From positions 5,905,501-5,969,500 of the forward strand of contig NZ_CP108462.1 in NCBI RefSeq assembly GCF_036226365.1: a stretch of 64,000 nt of DNA, written 5' to 3'. Both the position numbers and the translations under genes were made by a program. Under the pieces are notes generated by a model. It was not told the origin of the DNA. It searched no databases and was given only the letters and a program-made list of their open reading frames with translations. Shown here one piece after another: positions 1 through 8,630 of the stretch (the first letter of the stretch is position 1; each line of letters opens with the position of its first letter). Origin of the DNA: Streptomyces sp. NBC_01262. Its GTDB lineage: Bacteria; Actinomycetota; Actinomycetes; Streptomycetales; Streptomycetaceae.

Positions 1-936
1 AAGCCGCCGGGCGTACGGGATGGGAACCTCTGCGCTGCACACCCGCTCCACGGGGGCGTCCAGTTCGTAGAACGACTGCTCGGCGATGCGGGCGGACACC
101 TCAGCGGCGAGACTGCCGGTGCGCCAAGCCTCATCGATGATCACGACTCGGTGAGTACGGGTTACTGAGGCGGCGATGGCCGCGTCGTCGAGCGGCCGCA
201 GCGTGCGCAGGTCGATCACCTCGGCGCTGATGCCCTCGGCAGCCAGTTCGTCGGCCGCGGCAAGGGCCTTGGGCAGTGACCCCCCGTACGTGATCAGGGA
301 AATGTCGGTGCCGGGCTTGCGAACCGCCGCGTGATCCAGGTCCGCGGGGGCGGTGAGCGGAGCAAGCTCACCGGAGGCGTTGTAGAGACTTCCGTGCTCG
401 AAGATCAGTACCGGATCGGGGTCGGCCAGTGCCGGGGCCAGCATGTGGCGTGCGTCCTCGATGGTCGCGGGTGCCAGGACGCGGATGCCGGGGATGTGCG
501 CGTACCAGCCCTCCAGGCTGTGGGAATGCTGCGCGGCGAGTTGCCGGCCCGCGCCCGTGGTCATGCGGATCACCAGCGGTACGGGCAGTTGGCCGCTCGA
601 CATGTGCAGCAGGGTGGCGGCGTTGTTGAGGATCTGGTCGAGGGCGAGCAGGCTGAAGTTCACGGTCATGATCTCGACGATCGGTCGCATCCCGGCCAGG
701 GCCGCGCCGATGCCCGCGCCCACGAACGCGGACTCCGACAGCGGGGTGTCGCGAATCCGTTCCGGTCCGAACTCCTCCAGCAGGCCGAGGCTGATGCCAA
801 AGCATCCGCCGTACCGGCCCACGTCCTCGCCCATGAGAAAGACCCGGTCATCGGAGCGCAGGGCCTCCCGCAGGGCCTCACGCATCGCCTCCCGGTACGT
901 CGTCTTCCGCTCCTCTTGGTGCTCGCCGGCGCTCAT
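1..936 (-). CDS. 2-oxoacid (pyruvate-type) dehydrogenase E1 component, beta subunit, partial
   Basis: Beta subunit of the thiamine-diphosphate E1 heterotetramer that decarboxylates a 2-oxoacid (pyruvate, acetoin or branched-chain) and passes the acyl group to a lipoyl E2. The first 312 codons are present; the C-terminus lies beyond the left edge, and the family is usually about 325-330 residues. The start is ATG at 936, two bases after the alpha-subunit stop. Family features visible: MGEDVG near the N-terminus, the MTVNF and ILNNAATLLHMS segments that face the cofactor, the QHSHSLEGWYAHIPG loop, and the transketolase C-terminal EVIDLRTLRPLD motif. It is the last gene seen in an acs-pdhA-pdhB operon read leftwards. 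No E2 or E3 is in view, so the substrate cannot be fixed. Confidence 0.9.
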   Translation of the reverse strand, partial: MSAGEHQEERKTTYREAMREALREALRSDDRVFLMGEDVGRYGGCFGISLGLLEEFGPERIRDTPLSESAFVGAGIGAALAGMRPIVEIMTVNFSLLALDQILNNAATLLHMSSGQLPVPLVIRMTTGAGRQLAAQHSHSLEGWYAHIPGIRVLAPATIEDARHMLAPALADPDPVLIFEHGSLYNASGELAPLTAPADLDHAAVRKPGTDISLITYGGSLPKALAAADELAAEGISAEVIDLRTLRPLDDAAIAASVTRTHRVVIIDEAWRTGSLAAEVSARIAEQSFYELDAPVERVCSAEVPIPYARRL

Positions 937-938
937 GG

Positions 939-2024
939 TCAGCTCACCCCCGCCGAGGCACTGGTGACATGGAGGAGCAGGTCTTCGACCGGCTCCTCGG
1001 GTGCCTGTTCGGCCGCTTCGACGGCGCGGTCGACCTCGTCGGTGACCCGGCGCTCGAGGTTGGCGAGCTCCTTGTCGCCCAGTTCACCGTTCTCGCGCAT
1101 GCGGTCCATGAGCCGGGTGATCGGGTCCTTTCCCTTCCACTGCTCGACCTCCGCTTTGTCCCGGTAGCGGTCCGGGTCATACATGGAGTGGGCGCGGAAA
1201 CGATAGGTGCGCAGCTCCAGGAAGTGCGGCCCGGCGCCGGCCCGGATGCTCATCGCTGCCCGGCTGGCGGCCTGCTCCACGGCTTCGACGTCCATGCCGT
1301 CCACGGCCCAGGCGACCATGCCGTACGAGGCGGCTCGCATGGCCAGGTCGGTCTGTGCCTCGTGCCGTTCGATGGCTGTGCCCATGGCGTAGAGGTTGTT
1401 CTCGCAGACGAGCAGCAGCGGCAGGTTCCACAGGGCGGCGAGGTTCGCCGTCTCGTGGAACTCGCCCTCGGCGAAGGCCCCGTCGCCGAAGAAGCAGCAG
1501 GTGACGCGGGTCCGTCCGCGCATGCGGTCGGCGAGCGCCAGACCGGCGGCCAGTGGGAGCCCGCCGGCGACGATTGCGTTGCCGCCGTAGAAGCGGCGGC
1601 TCGCATCGAACAGGTGCATCGACCCGCCCCGGCCCCCGCTGCAGCCGGTGGTCCTGCCGTACATCTCGGCCATGACGGCCTCGGCCGGGATGCCACGGGC
1701 CAGCGCGTGGCCGTGGTCGCGGTAGGTGGAGACCACCGCGTCCTCAGGCGTCAGCGCCTGGCTGACACCGACCGCGACGGCCTCCTCCCCGATGTAGAGG
1801 TGGACGAAGCCGCGGATCTTCGCGGCGCTGTACAGCTCGACGCACCGCTCCTCGAAGCGCCGGATGCGCAGCATGGCCTCCAGCAGATCCATCGTGTGCT
1901 CGGTGGCCGCCCGGCCGACGGGAGACTCCGTCCCTGCGCTCGGCTTGCTCGTCGCGGCCTTTTTCGCCGACTTCGGGGTCGTCGCCGAGGCCTTCCGCTT
2001 GCCGGTGGAGCGGGCGGGGCTCAT
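939..2024 (-). CDS. pdhA: 2-oxoacid (pyruvate-type) dehydrogenase E1 component, alpha subunit
   Basis: 361-residue E1 alpha subunit, which carries the thiamine-diphosphate motif GDG...NN (FFGDGAFAEGEFHE ... CENNLYAMGT, about residues 190-220). Other family marks are RFEERCVELY, GFVHLYIGEEA, STYRDHGHAL and the phosphorylation-loop-like HSMYDPDRYR. The first 40 residues are a Lys/Ala/Ser-rich extension with no family counterpart, probably a flexible tail. The ATG start overlaps the stop of the upstream acetyl-CoA synthetase gene by four bases (ATGA), so the two are translationally coupled. A dedicated E1 beside an acetyl-CoA synthetase and stress genes suggests a second, condition-specific complex rather than the housekeeping AceE enzyme. 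That role is inferred. Confidence 0.9.
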   Translation of the reverse strand: MSPARSTGKRKASATTPKSAKKAATSKPSAGTESPVGRAATEHTMDLLEAMLRIRRFEERCVELYSAAKIRGFVHLYIGEEAVAVGVSQALTPEDAVVSTYRDHGHALARGIPAEAVMAEMYGRTTGCSGGRGGSMHLFDASRRFYGGNAIVAGGLPLAAGLALADRMRGRTRVTCCFFGDGAFAEGEFHETANLAALWNLPLLLVCENNLYAMGTAIERHEAQTDLAMRAASYGMVAWAVDGMDVEAVEQAASRAAMSIRAGAGPHFLELRTYRFRAHSMYDPDRYRDKAEVEQWKGKDPITRLMDRMRENGELGDKELANLERRVTDEVDRAVEAAEQAPEEPVEDLLLHVTSASAGVS

Positions 2025-3814
2025 ACGGATCCCTCCAAGGTCGACAAGTCGCCGGTGGGCAGGCCGAGTTCGCGTGCGCGCAACAGTCGGCGCATGACCT
2101 TGCCGCTGCGGGTTTTGGGCAGGTTCTGGTCGAAGGCGATCTCCCGGGGCGCGACAGCCGGGCCCAGCCGTCGACGGGAGAAGGCCAGCAGCTCCCGCTC
2201 CAGATCCGGGGTCGGCTCGATGCCGGGGCGCAGCGACACGAACGCCTTGACGACGTTCCCGGCAACAGGGTCCGGCCGGCCGATCACTCCGGCCTCCGCG
2301 ACCGCCGAGTGTTCCATCAGCGCGCTCTCCACCTCGAACGGGCCGATCAGATGCCCCGCCGACTTGATGACGTCATCGGCGCGTCCCACGAACCAGTACC
2401 AGCCGTCCGTATCCCGCCTGACCAGGTCGCCGGTCAGATACCAGCCGTCGGCGAAAGCGGCTTCGTAACGCTCCTTGTCGTGCAGATAGCCGCGGAACAT
2501 GGACGGCCAACCCGGCCGCAGTGCCAACTCGCCCTCGGCATCCGGGCTCTCCAGCTCTGTCACCCTGCCATCGGTGACCATCGCCCGGCCGTCCTCGCCC
2601 CGCTTCAATACCGTCGCCTCGACACCTGGCAGCGGCCGCCCCATCGAACCGGGCCGGATCTCGCACGCCGCGAAGTTCGCGATCATGATGCAGCCGGTCT
2701 CGGTCTGCCACCAGTTGTCGTGAACAGGTAGCCCCAGTACCTCCTGACCCCACACCACGGCCTCGGGATTGAGGGGTTCGCCGACGGAGGCGATGAAGCG
2801 CAGGGCCGAAAGGTCGTACGCGCGCGGCAGGTCGTACGGGCCTTGGCGGGGTGTGGCGCGCATGAGCATCCGCAGAGCCGTGGGCGCGGTGTACCAGACA
2901 CTGACCCGCTGCTCGCCGAGGATCCGATACCAGCGCCGGGCGTCGTAGTCGCCCTCGTCGACGACGACTGTCACGCCGTGGACGAGCGGGGCGACGATGC
3001 CGTACGACATGCCGGTGACCCAGCCGGGGTCGGCAGTGCACCAGTACACGTCCTCGGTGTGCAGATCGAGCGCGTACGCGGCCGTGGCGTGATGGGCGAC
3101 GACCGCTTCGTGGACATGGATCGCGCCCTTGGGGGTCCCGGTGGTTCCGCTGGTGAAGTGCAGCAGTGCCATGTCCTCGGGCGAGGTCGGCGGGATGTCG
3201 AACCCGTCCGGTGCCGCGGACATCAACGAGTCGAACGAGGCCGTGCCGGGAAGTTCCTCGGTGCCTGGCCCGACGATGAGCACGTGCTCCAGACCAGGGA
3301 GTGAAGCCCGCCGGTCGGCGACCTTGCGCCGGTACAGAGCAGCGGTGGTCACCAGCACGCGGGCGTCGCCGAGCCGCAGCCGTTGTTCGACCGGGTCGGG
3401 GCCGAACGCGGAGAAGAGCGGGCACAGCACGCTGGTGTTCTTGAACGTGCCCAGCACCGCCGTGTAGAGCTCGGAACAGCGGCCGAGCAGGGTGAACACC
3501 CGGTCCCCATGGCCGACGCCGAGCGATCGCAGGACGTTCGCGAAGCGGGCCGTACGGCGGGCCAGCTCGGCGTACGTGACAGTCGAGACGGCGTTGTCGC
3601 GGGCGATGCACCGCAGCGCGACCTTCTCCCCGTGATGCGGACCTGCATGCCGGTCGACCGCCTCGTGCGCGATGTTCAGCCCCCCGCCGCCGGGCAGCCC
3701 GGCCAGAGCGCTGCGCGCTTGCGACCAGGTGAATCCGGAACGGGCCTGGTCGTAAGCAGTGAGATTCGGCGTGACGCCTGGTGCGGTGTCCTTATGGATC
3801 GTCTCCCAGCGCAT
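2021..3814 (-). CDS. acsA: Acetyl-CoA synthetase (AMP-forming), AcsA-like
   Basis: 597-residue member of the AMP-forming acyl-CoA ligase superfamily, converting acetate (or a short fatty acid), ATP and CoA to acyl-CoA. The phosphate-binding loop is SGTTGTPKG (about residue 225). Other motifs are the aromatic acyl-pocket region DNWWQTETG, the hinge YLTGDLVRRD and, near the C-terminus, LPKTRSGKVMRR with the catalytic, acetylation-prone lysine. The length fits the Bacillus AcsA type better than the 650-residue housekeeping Acs. ATG 3814 was chosen because GGGAGGAG precedes it; the open frame runs on upstream to 4219 without family similarity. It is the first gene of the operon with the E1 subunits, so the unit may feed or scavenge acetyl units. 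Confidence 0.9.
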   Translation of the reverse strand: MRWETIHKDTAPGVTPNLTAYDQARSGFTWSQARSALAGLPGGGGLNIAHEAVDRHAGPHHGEKVALRCIARDNAVSTVTYAELARRTARFANVLRSLGVGHGDRVFTLLGRCSELYTAVLGTFKNTSVLCPLFSAFGPDPVEQRLRLGDARVLVTTAALYRRKVADRRASLPGLEHVLIVGPGTEELPGTASFDSLMSAAPDGFDIPPTSPEDMALLHFTSGTTGTPKGAIHVHEAVVAHHATAAYALDLHTEDVYWCTADPGWVTGMSYGIVAPLVHGVTVVVDEGDYDARRWYRILGEQRVSVWYTAPTALRMLMRATPRQGPYDLPRAYDLSALRFIASVGEPLNPEAVVWGQEVLGLPVHDNWWQTETGCIMIANFAACEIRPGSMGRPLPGVEATVLKRGEDGRAMVTDGRVTELESPDAEGELALRPGWPSMFRGYLHDKERYEAAFADGWYLTGDLVRRDTDGWYWFVGRADDVIKSAGHLIGPFEVESALMEHSAVAEAGVIGRPDPVAGNVVKAFVSLRPGIEPTPDLERELLAFSRRRLGPAVAPREIAFDQNLPKTRSGKVMRRLLRARELGLPTGDLSTLEGSV

Positions 3815-3904
3815 GGGCGCTCCTCCCGGCACCTGCCTCTTCCTCCAGAGTCGCCGAGCCTGGCCCGGACCGCACTCCGGCTGGCCTCGATCGAGAGGTG
3901 AGAC

Positions 3905-3921
3905 GGGCCGATGATCGTCCA
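3905..3921. promoter_or_regulatory. Candidate operator palindrome upstream of acsA
   Basis: Imperfect palindrome GGGCCGATGATCGTCCA; 14 of 16 positions flanking the central base are self-complementary (core CGATNATCG). It lies about 90 bases upstream of the acetyl-CoA synthetase start, a plausible activator position. Its GG-rich arms loosely recall DosR-type boxes, but I cannot assign a binding protein, and GC-rich palindromes occur by chance in this genome. Confidence 0.3.
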
Positions 3922-4133
3922 CACGCCTCCAGTGGGGTACACCGATCCGGCGGCGCGCGTGCCCGGTGGCAGGCCCTCGGGGCTGAAGGCCTGGCTCTGT
4001 CAGATGGGCCGTAGCAGGCTTCCGGCGTTCATGGGGCCGAGGGCCGGCCGCTTCTCGCGGACCCGGATCGCACGGTGCGCGGTTTTCGCTCCGCTTCGCC
4101 GCGTCCGTGGGTTGCCTCGGCCTGGGCGCTTCA

Positions 4134-4195
4134 CTCACGGTGCAGCACGACCTTGAGGGCGCCGGTGTCGGTGCCGTGGGAAAACCTTCTTGAGC
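4134..4195 (-). pseudogene. Possible C-terminal scrap of a zinc alcohol dehydrogenase
   Basis: On the minus strand one frame reads SHGTDTGALKVVLHRE and then stops. I recall this kind of ending (DTGALKVVLH) from actinobacterial zinc-dependent alcohol dehydrogenases. No upstream part of such a gene is present. The resemblance covers only about 16 residues, so this is weak; it fits the other truncated genes around it. Confidence 0.25.
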
Positions 4196-4513
4196 GCCAT
4201 GCAGGTGAGGAGAGGGCACGCGCGCTACCGCCTCCCTGAGCCGGGACGCCTTCCAGCAGTCGACGACCGCGCTGCGGATCTGGTCGGCCAGGCTGACAGT
4301 TTCTTTCGCCCTGCGTGCGCATTGCGCCCTACAAGCGAGCGGCGCCGGGGGACTTCCACAGTGTCCAGCCCAAACTCCGCGTCAACGTCGGATGCCTGAG
4401 CGCCTCCGCTGCCGCCAGTGCGTGGGGATCATCGACCTGCCTCGGCAGCCGGACTCCTTCACGGCGTTGGCTCCTCGTCGTGCGCATCTCGTTCACTGCA
4501 CGGTCGAGCGGCC

Positions 4514-5443
4514 TCACCGGTGCGCATCGGGGCCCCGGACGACCGTGACCGGGCAGTGCGCGTGATGCAGGAGGGCCTGGCTGACCGAGCCCAGCAGAAG
4601 GCCGACGAACCCGCCGCGGCCCCGGGCGCCGACGACGAGGAGTTCGGCGCTTCCGCTCGACTCGATGAGTGCCTCGCGGGCACCGCCCCGTAGCACTTTG
4701 TATTCGACCGAGACGCTTGGGTATCTCTCTCGCCAGCCGGCAACTGCCTCGGCGAGCAGACGTTCCTCAGCGTCCGCGAGCATGCCCGGCTCGTACGCGT
4801 AGGGCATCGACGGGTCCTGCGGCGGAGGTGCCGGCGCGCTCCAGGGGGTCCACGCGTGGAGGGCGATGATGCCGGTGCCGCGGAGGGCGGCTTCTGCGAA
4901 GGCGAACTCGACCGCCGCATCGCCCGCCGGCGAGCCGTCGACCCCCAGCACGATCCGGCGGGCGGGACCGGGCCGGCCTCGCACCACCATGACCGGGCAG
5001 CGGGCGTGCGCGGCCAGATGCACAGCCGTCGACCCCAGCAGCAGCCCAACGAAGCCTCCCAGTCCTCGGCTGCCGACCACGACCAGCGCGGCGGTGCGCG
5101 ACTGGGCCTCCAGCACCGTCAGCGGTTCACCAGTCGCGACAACGCTGGTGACCTCCACATCCGGCGCAACAGAACGAGCATGCTCCACTGCCTCAGCCAC
5201 CATCCGGCCGACCTGATTGCGCAGCCCGCCCTCGGCCGGTCCCAGCGGCGACGGGCCGAGCGGCACATGCATAGCCGGCCAGATGAACGCGTGCACCACC
5301 TTCAGCCCGCACCCGCGCAACCGCGCCTCACGGGCCGCACGGTCGACCGCTTCCAGACTCGACGGCGAACCATCCACACCCACCACGACCAGCGCGCTCA
5401 CCACAGGCCCCCGGACCCCGGACGCATCACGCACGCCACGCAC
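4514..5443 (-). CDS. Universal stress protein, tandem-domain
   Basis: 309 residues with two UspA domains. Domain 1 starts at VVVGVDGSPSS and closes with GSRGLGGFVGLLLGSTAVHLAAHARCPV. Domain 2 starts at IVLGVDGSPAG and closes with GARGRGGFVGLLLGSVSQALLHHAHCPV. The G-x2-G-x9-G-S motif is that of ATP-binding Usp proteins. Such tandem-domain Usps (for example M. tuberculosis Rv2623) bind ATP and slow growth under hypoxia. The ATG at 5443 is taken, but the GTG pair about 13 codons in, just before SALVVVGVDGS, may be the true start. It stands alone, transcribed away from the frameshifted phosphotransferase/ATPase gene. Confidence 0.9.
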   Translation of the reverse strand: MRGVRDASGVRGPVVSALVVVGVDGSPSSLEAVDRAAREARLRGCGLKVVHAFIWPAMHVPLGPSPLGPAEGGLRNQVGRMVAEAVEHARSVAPDVEVTSVVATGEPLTVLEAQSRTAALVVVGSRGLGGFVGLLLGSTAVHLAAHARCPVMVVRGRPGPARRIVLGVDGSPAGDAAVEFAFAEAALRGTGIIALHAWTPWSAPAPPPQDPSMPYAYEPGMLADAEERLLAEAVAGWRERYPSVSVEYKVLRGGAREALIESSGSAELLVVGARGRGGFVGLLLGSVSQALLHHAHCPVTVVRGPDAHR

Positions 5444-5556
5444 CGGCCACGGCCGACCAGCCTGTGACTCTCAGACTCATTGGCGGAACGCCACCGCAGG
5501 GAACTGTGCAGCCGCATCATCATTTGCTCAGCCTCCTTCACCACACTTGCTCCACC

Positions 5557-5579
5557 TGGCCCGTCACGCCAACGGGCCA
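5557..5579. terminator. Inverted repeat between stress genes (terminator or operator)
   Basis: Perfect 8-bp arms TGGCCCGT / ACGGGCCA separated by 7 bases. It lies between the end of the phosphotransferase/ATPase gene (5689) and the universal stress gene (5443), both on the minus strand. It could end the upstream transcript or act as an operator about 115 bases before the stress gene. No T-run follows, as is common in Streptomyces. Confidence 0.4.
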
Positions 5580-5688
5580 CCATGCGGGCTCTTTCCAGGG
5601 CAGCAGGCGCTCAGGCCAGCTGGGCTTTCCTGAGCAGGCCGTCCATTCCGGCGCACGGGGCGCTGGCAGCCTCGTCTCATCTCGCCTC

Positions 5689-7234
5689 CTAGTCCGGCTC
5701 CCTGTAGGAGCGGCGGAAGACCGGGGCCTGGCCGGTAGCGTAAGGGCGTACGGCTGCCAGCGCCTGGACGACCGCAGCCTCCAGGGGGCCGCTCGTGTCA
5801 ACCACGACGGCATCCGGCCACGGCGGTTCCGTGGCCGCCGCGGCCGTGGCCACGTCGAGGTCGGCGTCGGACGCCCCGGGCGCGCGGGTGGCCAGGCGGG
5901 CGGCCGTCACCTCGCCCGGAACCTGGCAGTGCAGGGCCACCAGATCGGTGTAGGTGCGTTCGGCCATGCGCAGGGCGGCTTCGCGCTGTCCCGCGTCGGT
6001 CCAAGTGGCGTCGAGGACGACGGACTCGCCGCTGGATAGCAGGGTGGATGCGCGGTCGGGCAGCGCCGCGTACGTCTTGTTGGTCCATTCGGGTGAGTAC
6101 AGGCCCTCGCCGTAGCCAGCGGCTGCTGACTGCTCCGCCGGGATGCCCGCCAGTTCTTTGCGGAGACGGTCGCTGCTGAGCAGGGTGACGCCCAGGCGAT
6201 CGGCGAGCGCGCCGGAGAGCGTGGACTTCCCGCTGCCCGGGAGCCCGCCGACGAGGGTCAGGCCGACGGCGGAGGCGCGCAGGTGGCGCAGGGTAGTCGT
6301 GATCAGCCGACGTGACGCCTCCTCCGCGCCGAGTGTGCCCTGGCGTGCCTGGATCAGGGAGACCTTGGCACGGACGAACGCGCGGTAGGCGACGTAGTGG
6401 TGCCGAAGGGAGGGCGGTGCCGGGTCGCCGGAGTACTCGCTGTACTCGGCGAGGAAGAACGCCGCGGCCTCCGAGCTGTTCCAGGTCCAGGCCAGGAAGG
6501 CGGCGTCGTCGAGGCCGTCGACGTAACGAAGGTTGTCGTCGAACTCCAGACAGTCCAGGACGCGCGGGCCGTCGTCGAGGCAGAAGATGTCCTAGGGGCA
6601 GGTCCCCGTGGCCGTCGACCAGCCGCCCCCACTTGATGCGCGTATCGAACAGGAGTTCGCAGCCGGCGAGATAGCGGCGCACCAGCCACTCGGTCTCCTC
6701 CACGCCGTCGGGCGCGGTGCCGTCGTCGGACAGCGCACGGACCTGGGCGAAGCTCGCTTCCCAGCGCGACGACAGCGCGTCGCGCGTACCCTGCTCGTCC
6801 ACCTCCCGGCTGCGAGGCGCGCTCGCGTGATGGGCCGCGAGCAGCCGGGCGATGGCTCGCAGGGAATCGTCGACGGCCGCGCCCTCCCGTACGAGTTGGG
6901 AGAGGCGACGCTCGGTGGGCATGCGGCGCATCACCATGACGGGCTCAGGCACGTCGGCGTCCGGGCTGCTGAATTCCCCGACGCCGAGGTAGACGTCGGG
7001 AGCGAAACGGCGGTTGAGGGCGACTTCCCGCTCGCGCGCGGCCCGCCGGGCAGCCATCGTCGTGTAGTCCAGGAACGTCAGGTCGACCGGCTTCTTGAGC
7101 TTGTAGACGCGGTCCCCGACGAAGAGAACCACGGCGGTGTAGGTCTCGCGCACCTCCGCACGCGGGAGCGGCGGGGTCCTGGGGGCGGCACCGGGTCGGA
7201 GTGCGGAGGTGTCGGCCCGCTGCGCCGACACCAT
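5689..7234 (-). pseudogene. Aminoglycoside-phosphotransferase-like / AAA ATPase bifunctional protein, frameshifted
   Basis: The N-terminal half (from ATG 7234, preceded by GGGGAG) is a phosphotransferase-like kinase domain ending at the catalytic loop RLVDGHGDL. The C-terminal half is a P-loop kinase-like ATPase with GGLPGSGKST followed by LLSSDRLRKEL, and ends at the TAG at 5689. The halves are in different frames. The break is at about 6591-6601 (CCCCTAGG), where about two bases are missing and the downstream frame meets an in-frame TAG. The combined domain order matches, from memory, the DosR-regulated Rv2004c of M. tuberculosis. It is either inactivated or a sequencing error; the many neighbouring remnants favour real decay. 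The long open frame upstream of 7234 has no family similarity. Confidence 0.75.
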
Positions 7235-7305
7235 CGGCTCCCCGTGGTGGCTCGGCTCAGGCACGGGGGAGGACGGCGACAGGGCAGCGAGCGTGGTGCC
7301 ACGAG

Positions 7306-7488
7306 CCACTTCGCCCAGTAGTTCTGATCCATCTCCGCGGGGATGCGGGTCGGTTCGGGTACCAGCAGTCGCCATGCATGCCGCAGGCGCAGTGTGAGCT
7401 TGCGCCGCTCGGCTTCGTTTGCGGCCCAATGGGCGGCGGCAAGGCTCTCGGGCGAGCCGTCGAGGCCCACCGTGAGGACTCGTTCCAT
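7306..7488 (-). pseudogene. Universal stress protein remnant (N-terminus only)
   Basis: Starts with a good site (GGAGG before ATG 7488) and reads MERVLTVGLDGSPESL, then HWAANEAERRKLTLRLRHAW, about 60 residues typical of a UspA N-terminus ending at MDQNYWAKW. It then runs out of frame into the 5' end of the phosphotransferase/ATPase gene. The rest of a protein normally about 290 residues long is gone, so a deletion has fused its start to the neighbouring gene's upstream region. It is divergent from the intact stress gene at 7764. Confidence 0.65.
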
Positions 7489-7534
7489 GGCGACTGCCTC
7501 CGTCTCGTACGAAGCTGGAAGGAAGGTGAGTGTG

Positions 7535-7579
7535 GCCGCCGTCCGTACTGCCGCCGTCCGGACTGCTGCCGTCCCCGTG
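7535..7579. repeat. Three imperfect 15-bp tandem repeats
   Basis: Units GCCGCCGTCCGTACT, GCCGCCGTCCGGACT and GCTGCCGTCCCCGTG follow each other directly in the divergent promoter region between the stress-protein remnant (7488) and the intact stress gene (7764). They could be binding-site repeats or slippage; nothing shows which. Confidence 0.45.
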
Positions 7580-7763
7580 CGTCGGCGGCCGTGCAGGCCG
7601 GCTGTGAGGTGTGCTCGGCGCGCCGCACGAGCGTCTGGTCGGCGCGTTGAGCACGGCGCTTCTTCATCGAGGAGTACCCCAGATCTCCACGCGGCGCATG
7701 TGGTCCCCGGAACGGCGGCGAACGGACGGGCGTGAAGTCCGGCATGAGGAGGAGGCGGGAGCA

Positions 7764-8579
7764 ATGGCGGTTCCCCTGGTGGTCGGCATCGACGGGTCCG
7801 AGGCGAGCCTGGAGGCGGTGGACTGGGCCGCAGACGAAGCTCTCCGGCACGAGGTGCCGCTCCATCTCCTGCACGCGGCAGCGGATCAGGAGGCGCCCGA
7901 CCTGGTCGCCGCCGCCTCGGAGCGGGTCAGGAAGTGTGCGCCTGCGGTACGGCTGTCGAGTGAGGTGCTGTACGAGGACGCGGCGTCCGCCCTGATCGGC
8001 AAGGGGCGCAACGCCCTCGCGCTGGTACTCGGGTCCAGAGGACTCGGAGATCTCGCCGGGCTGCTCCTCGGCTCGGTCAGCCTGGCTGTGGCCGCTCATG
8101 CCGACTGCCCGGTCGTCGTGGTGCGCGGCGGGGTGGAGCACGGGCACGGCCGGTTCGGGAGCGTCGTCGTCGGAGTGGAGGACGGGGAGGGCAGCGGTAC
8201 GGCCTTGCAGTTCGCGTTCCGCGAGGCCCATGTGCGGCGCTGTCGGCTCGTGGCGGTGCACGCCTGGAGCGTTCCGGTCGGGAGCCCCGGGCCTCCGGGC
8301 CTGTCCGGATACGCCCTCCAAGCCCTCAGGCGCCCGCCGGCGCAGGTGCTCGCTGACGCGTTGCGCGGCCCCGCGCAGCGGTACCAGGACGTGCCGGTGA
8401 GCAGCGAGGTGGTCGAGGGCGCGGCACGACAGGCGCTCCTGGATGCCGCCTCCAGCGCTGATCTGCTCGTCGTCGGAGCCCGCAGACGACATGGGCACGT
8501 CGGGTTGCAGCTGGGCCTGGTCAACCACGCGGTGCTGCATCACGCGCCGTGTCCGATCGTGGTCGTTCCGCAGATATGA
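7764..8579 (+). CDS. Universal stress protein, tandem-domain
   Basis: 271 residues with two UspA domains: VVGIDGSEASLEAVDWAADEA opens the first and GSRGLGDLAGLLLGSVSLAVAAHADCPVVVV closes it. The second is more diverged, with GVEDGEGSGTAL in place of the usual DGS and GARRRHGHVGLQLG near the end, so ATP binding by domain 2 may be impaired. ATG 7764 follows GAGGAGGCGGGA; the open frame extends upstream without Usp similarity. It is first in a plus-strand cluster with nicotinate phosphoribosyltransferase (51-base gap) and a DUF1876 gene. Confidence 0.9.
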   Translation: MAVPLVVGIDGSEASLEAVDWAADEALRHEVPLHLLHAAADQEAPDLVAAASERVRKCAPAVRLSSEVLYEDAASALIGKGRNALALVLGSRGLGDLAGLLLGSVSLAVAAHADCPVVVVRGGVEHGHGRFGSVVVGVEDGEGSGTALQFAFREAHVRRCRLVAVHAWSVPVGSPGPPGLSGYALQALRRPPAQVLADALRGPAQRYQDVPVSSEVVEGAARQALLDAASSADLLVVGARRRHGHVGLQLGLVNHAVLHHAPCPIVVVPQI

Positions 8580-8630
8580 CCGGCGTCGGGCCTGGTGGTG
8601 CCTCACCGGGTTCTAGGAGGAGGTGACGAG

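Larger units (their letters stand above)
3815..4513. other. 700-bp gene-poor gap
   Basis: No complete gene is supported between the acetyl-CoA synthetase start and the end of the universal stress gene. It contains the acs promoter side, with an imperfect palindrome near 3910, and short coding-like scraps in several frames of the minus strand. The short open frames here have no recognisable domain and no convincing ribosome-binding sites. The stretch reads as degraded sequence. Confidence 0.5.

Noticed and set aside
4329..4517. Small minus-strand open frame just after the universal stress gene
   Set aside because: No domain, no ribosome site beyond chance and a biased composition; it is treated as part of the degraded gap.
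7257..8606. 449-codon minus-strand frame covering the universal stress gene at 7764
   Set aside because: Antisense shadow; the plus-strand gene has both UspA domains and a strong ribosome site.
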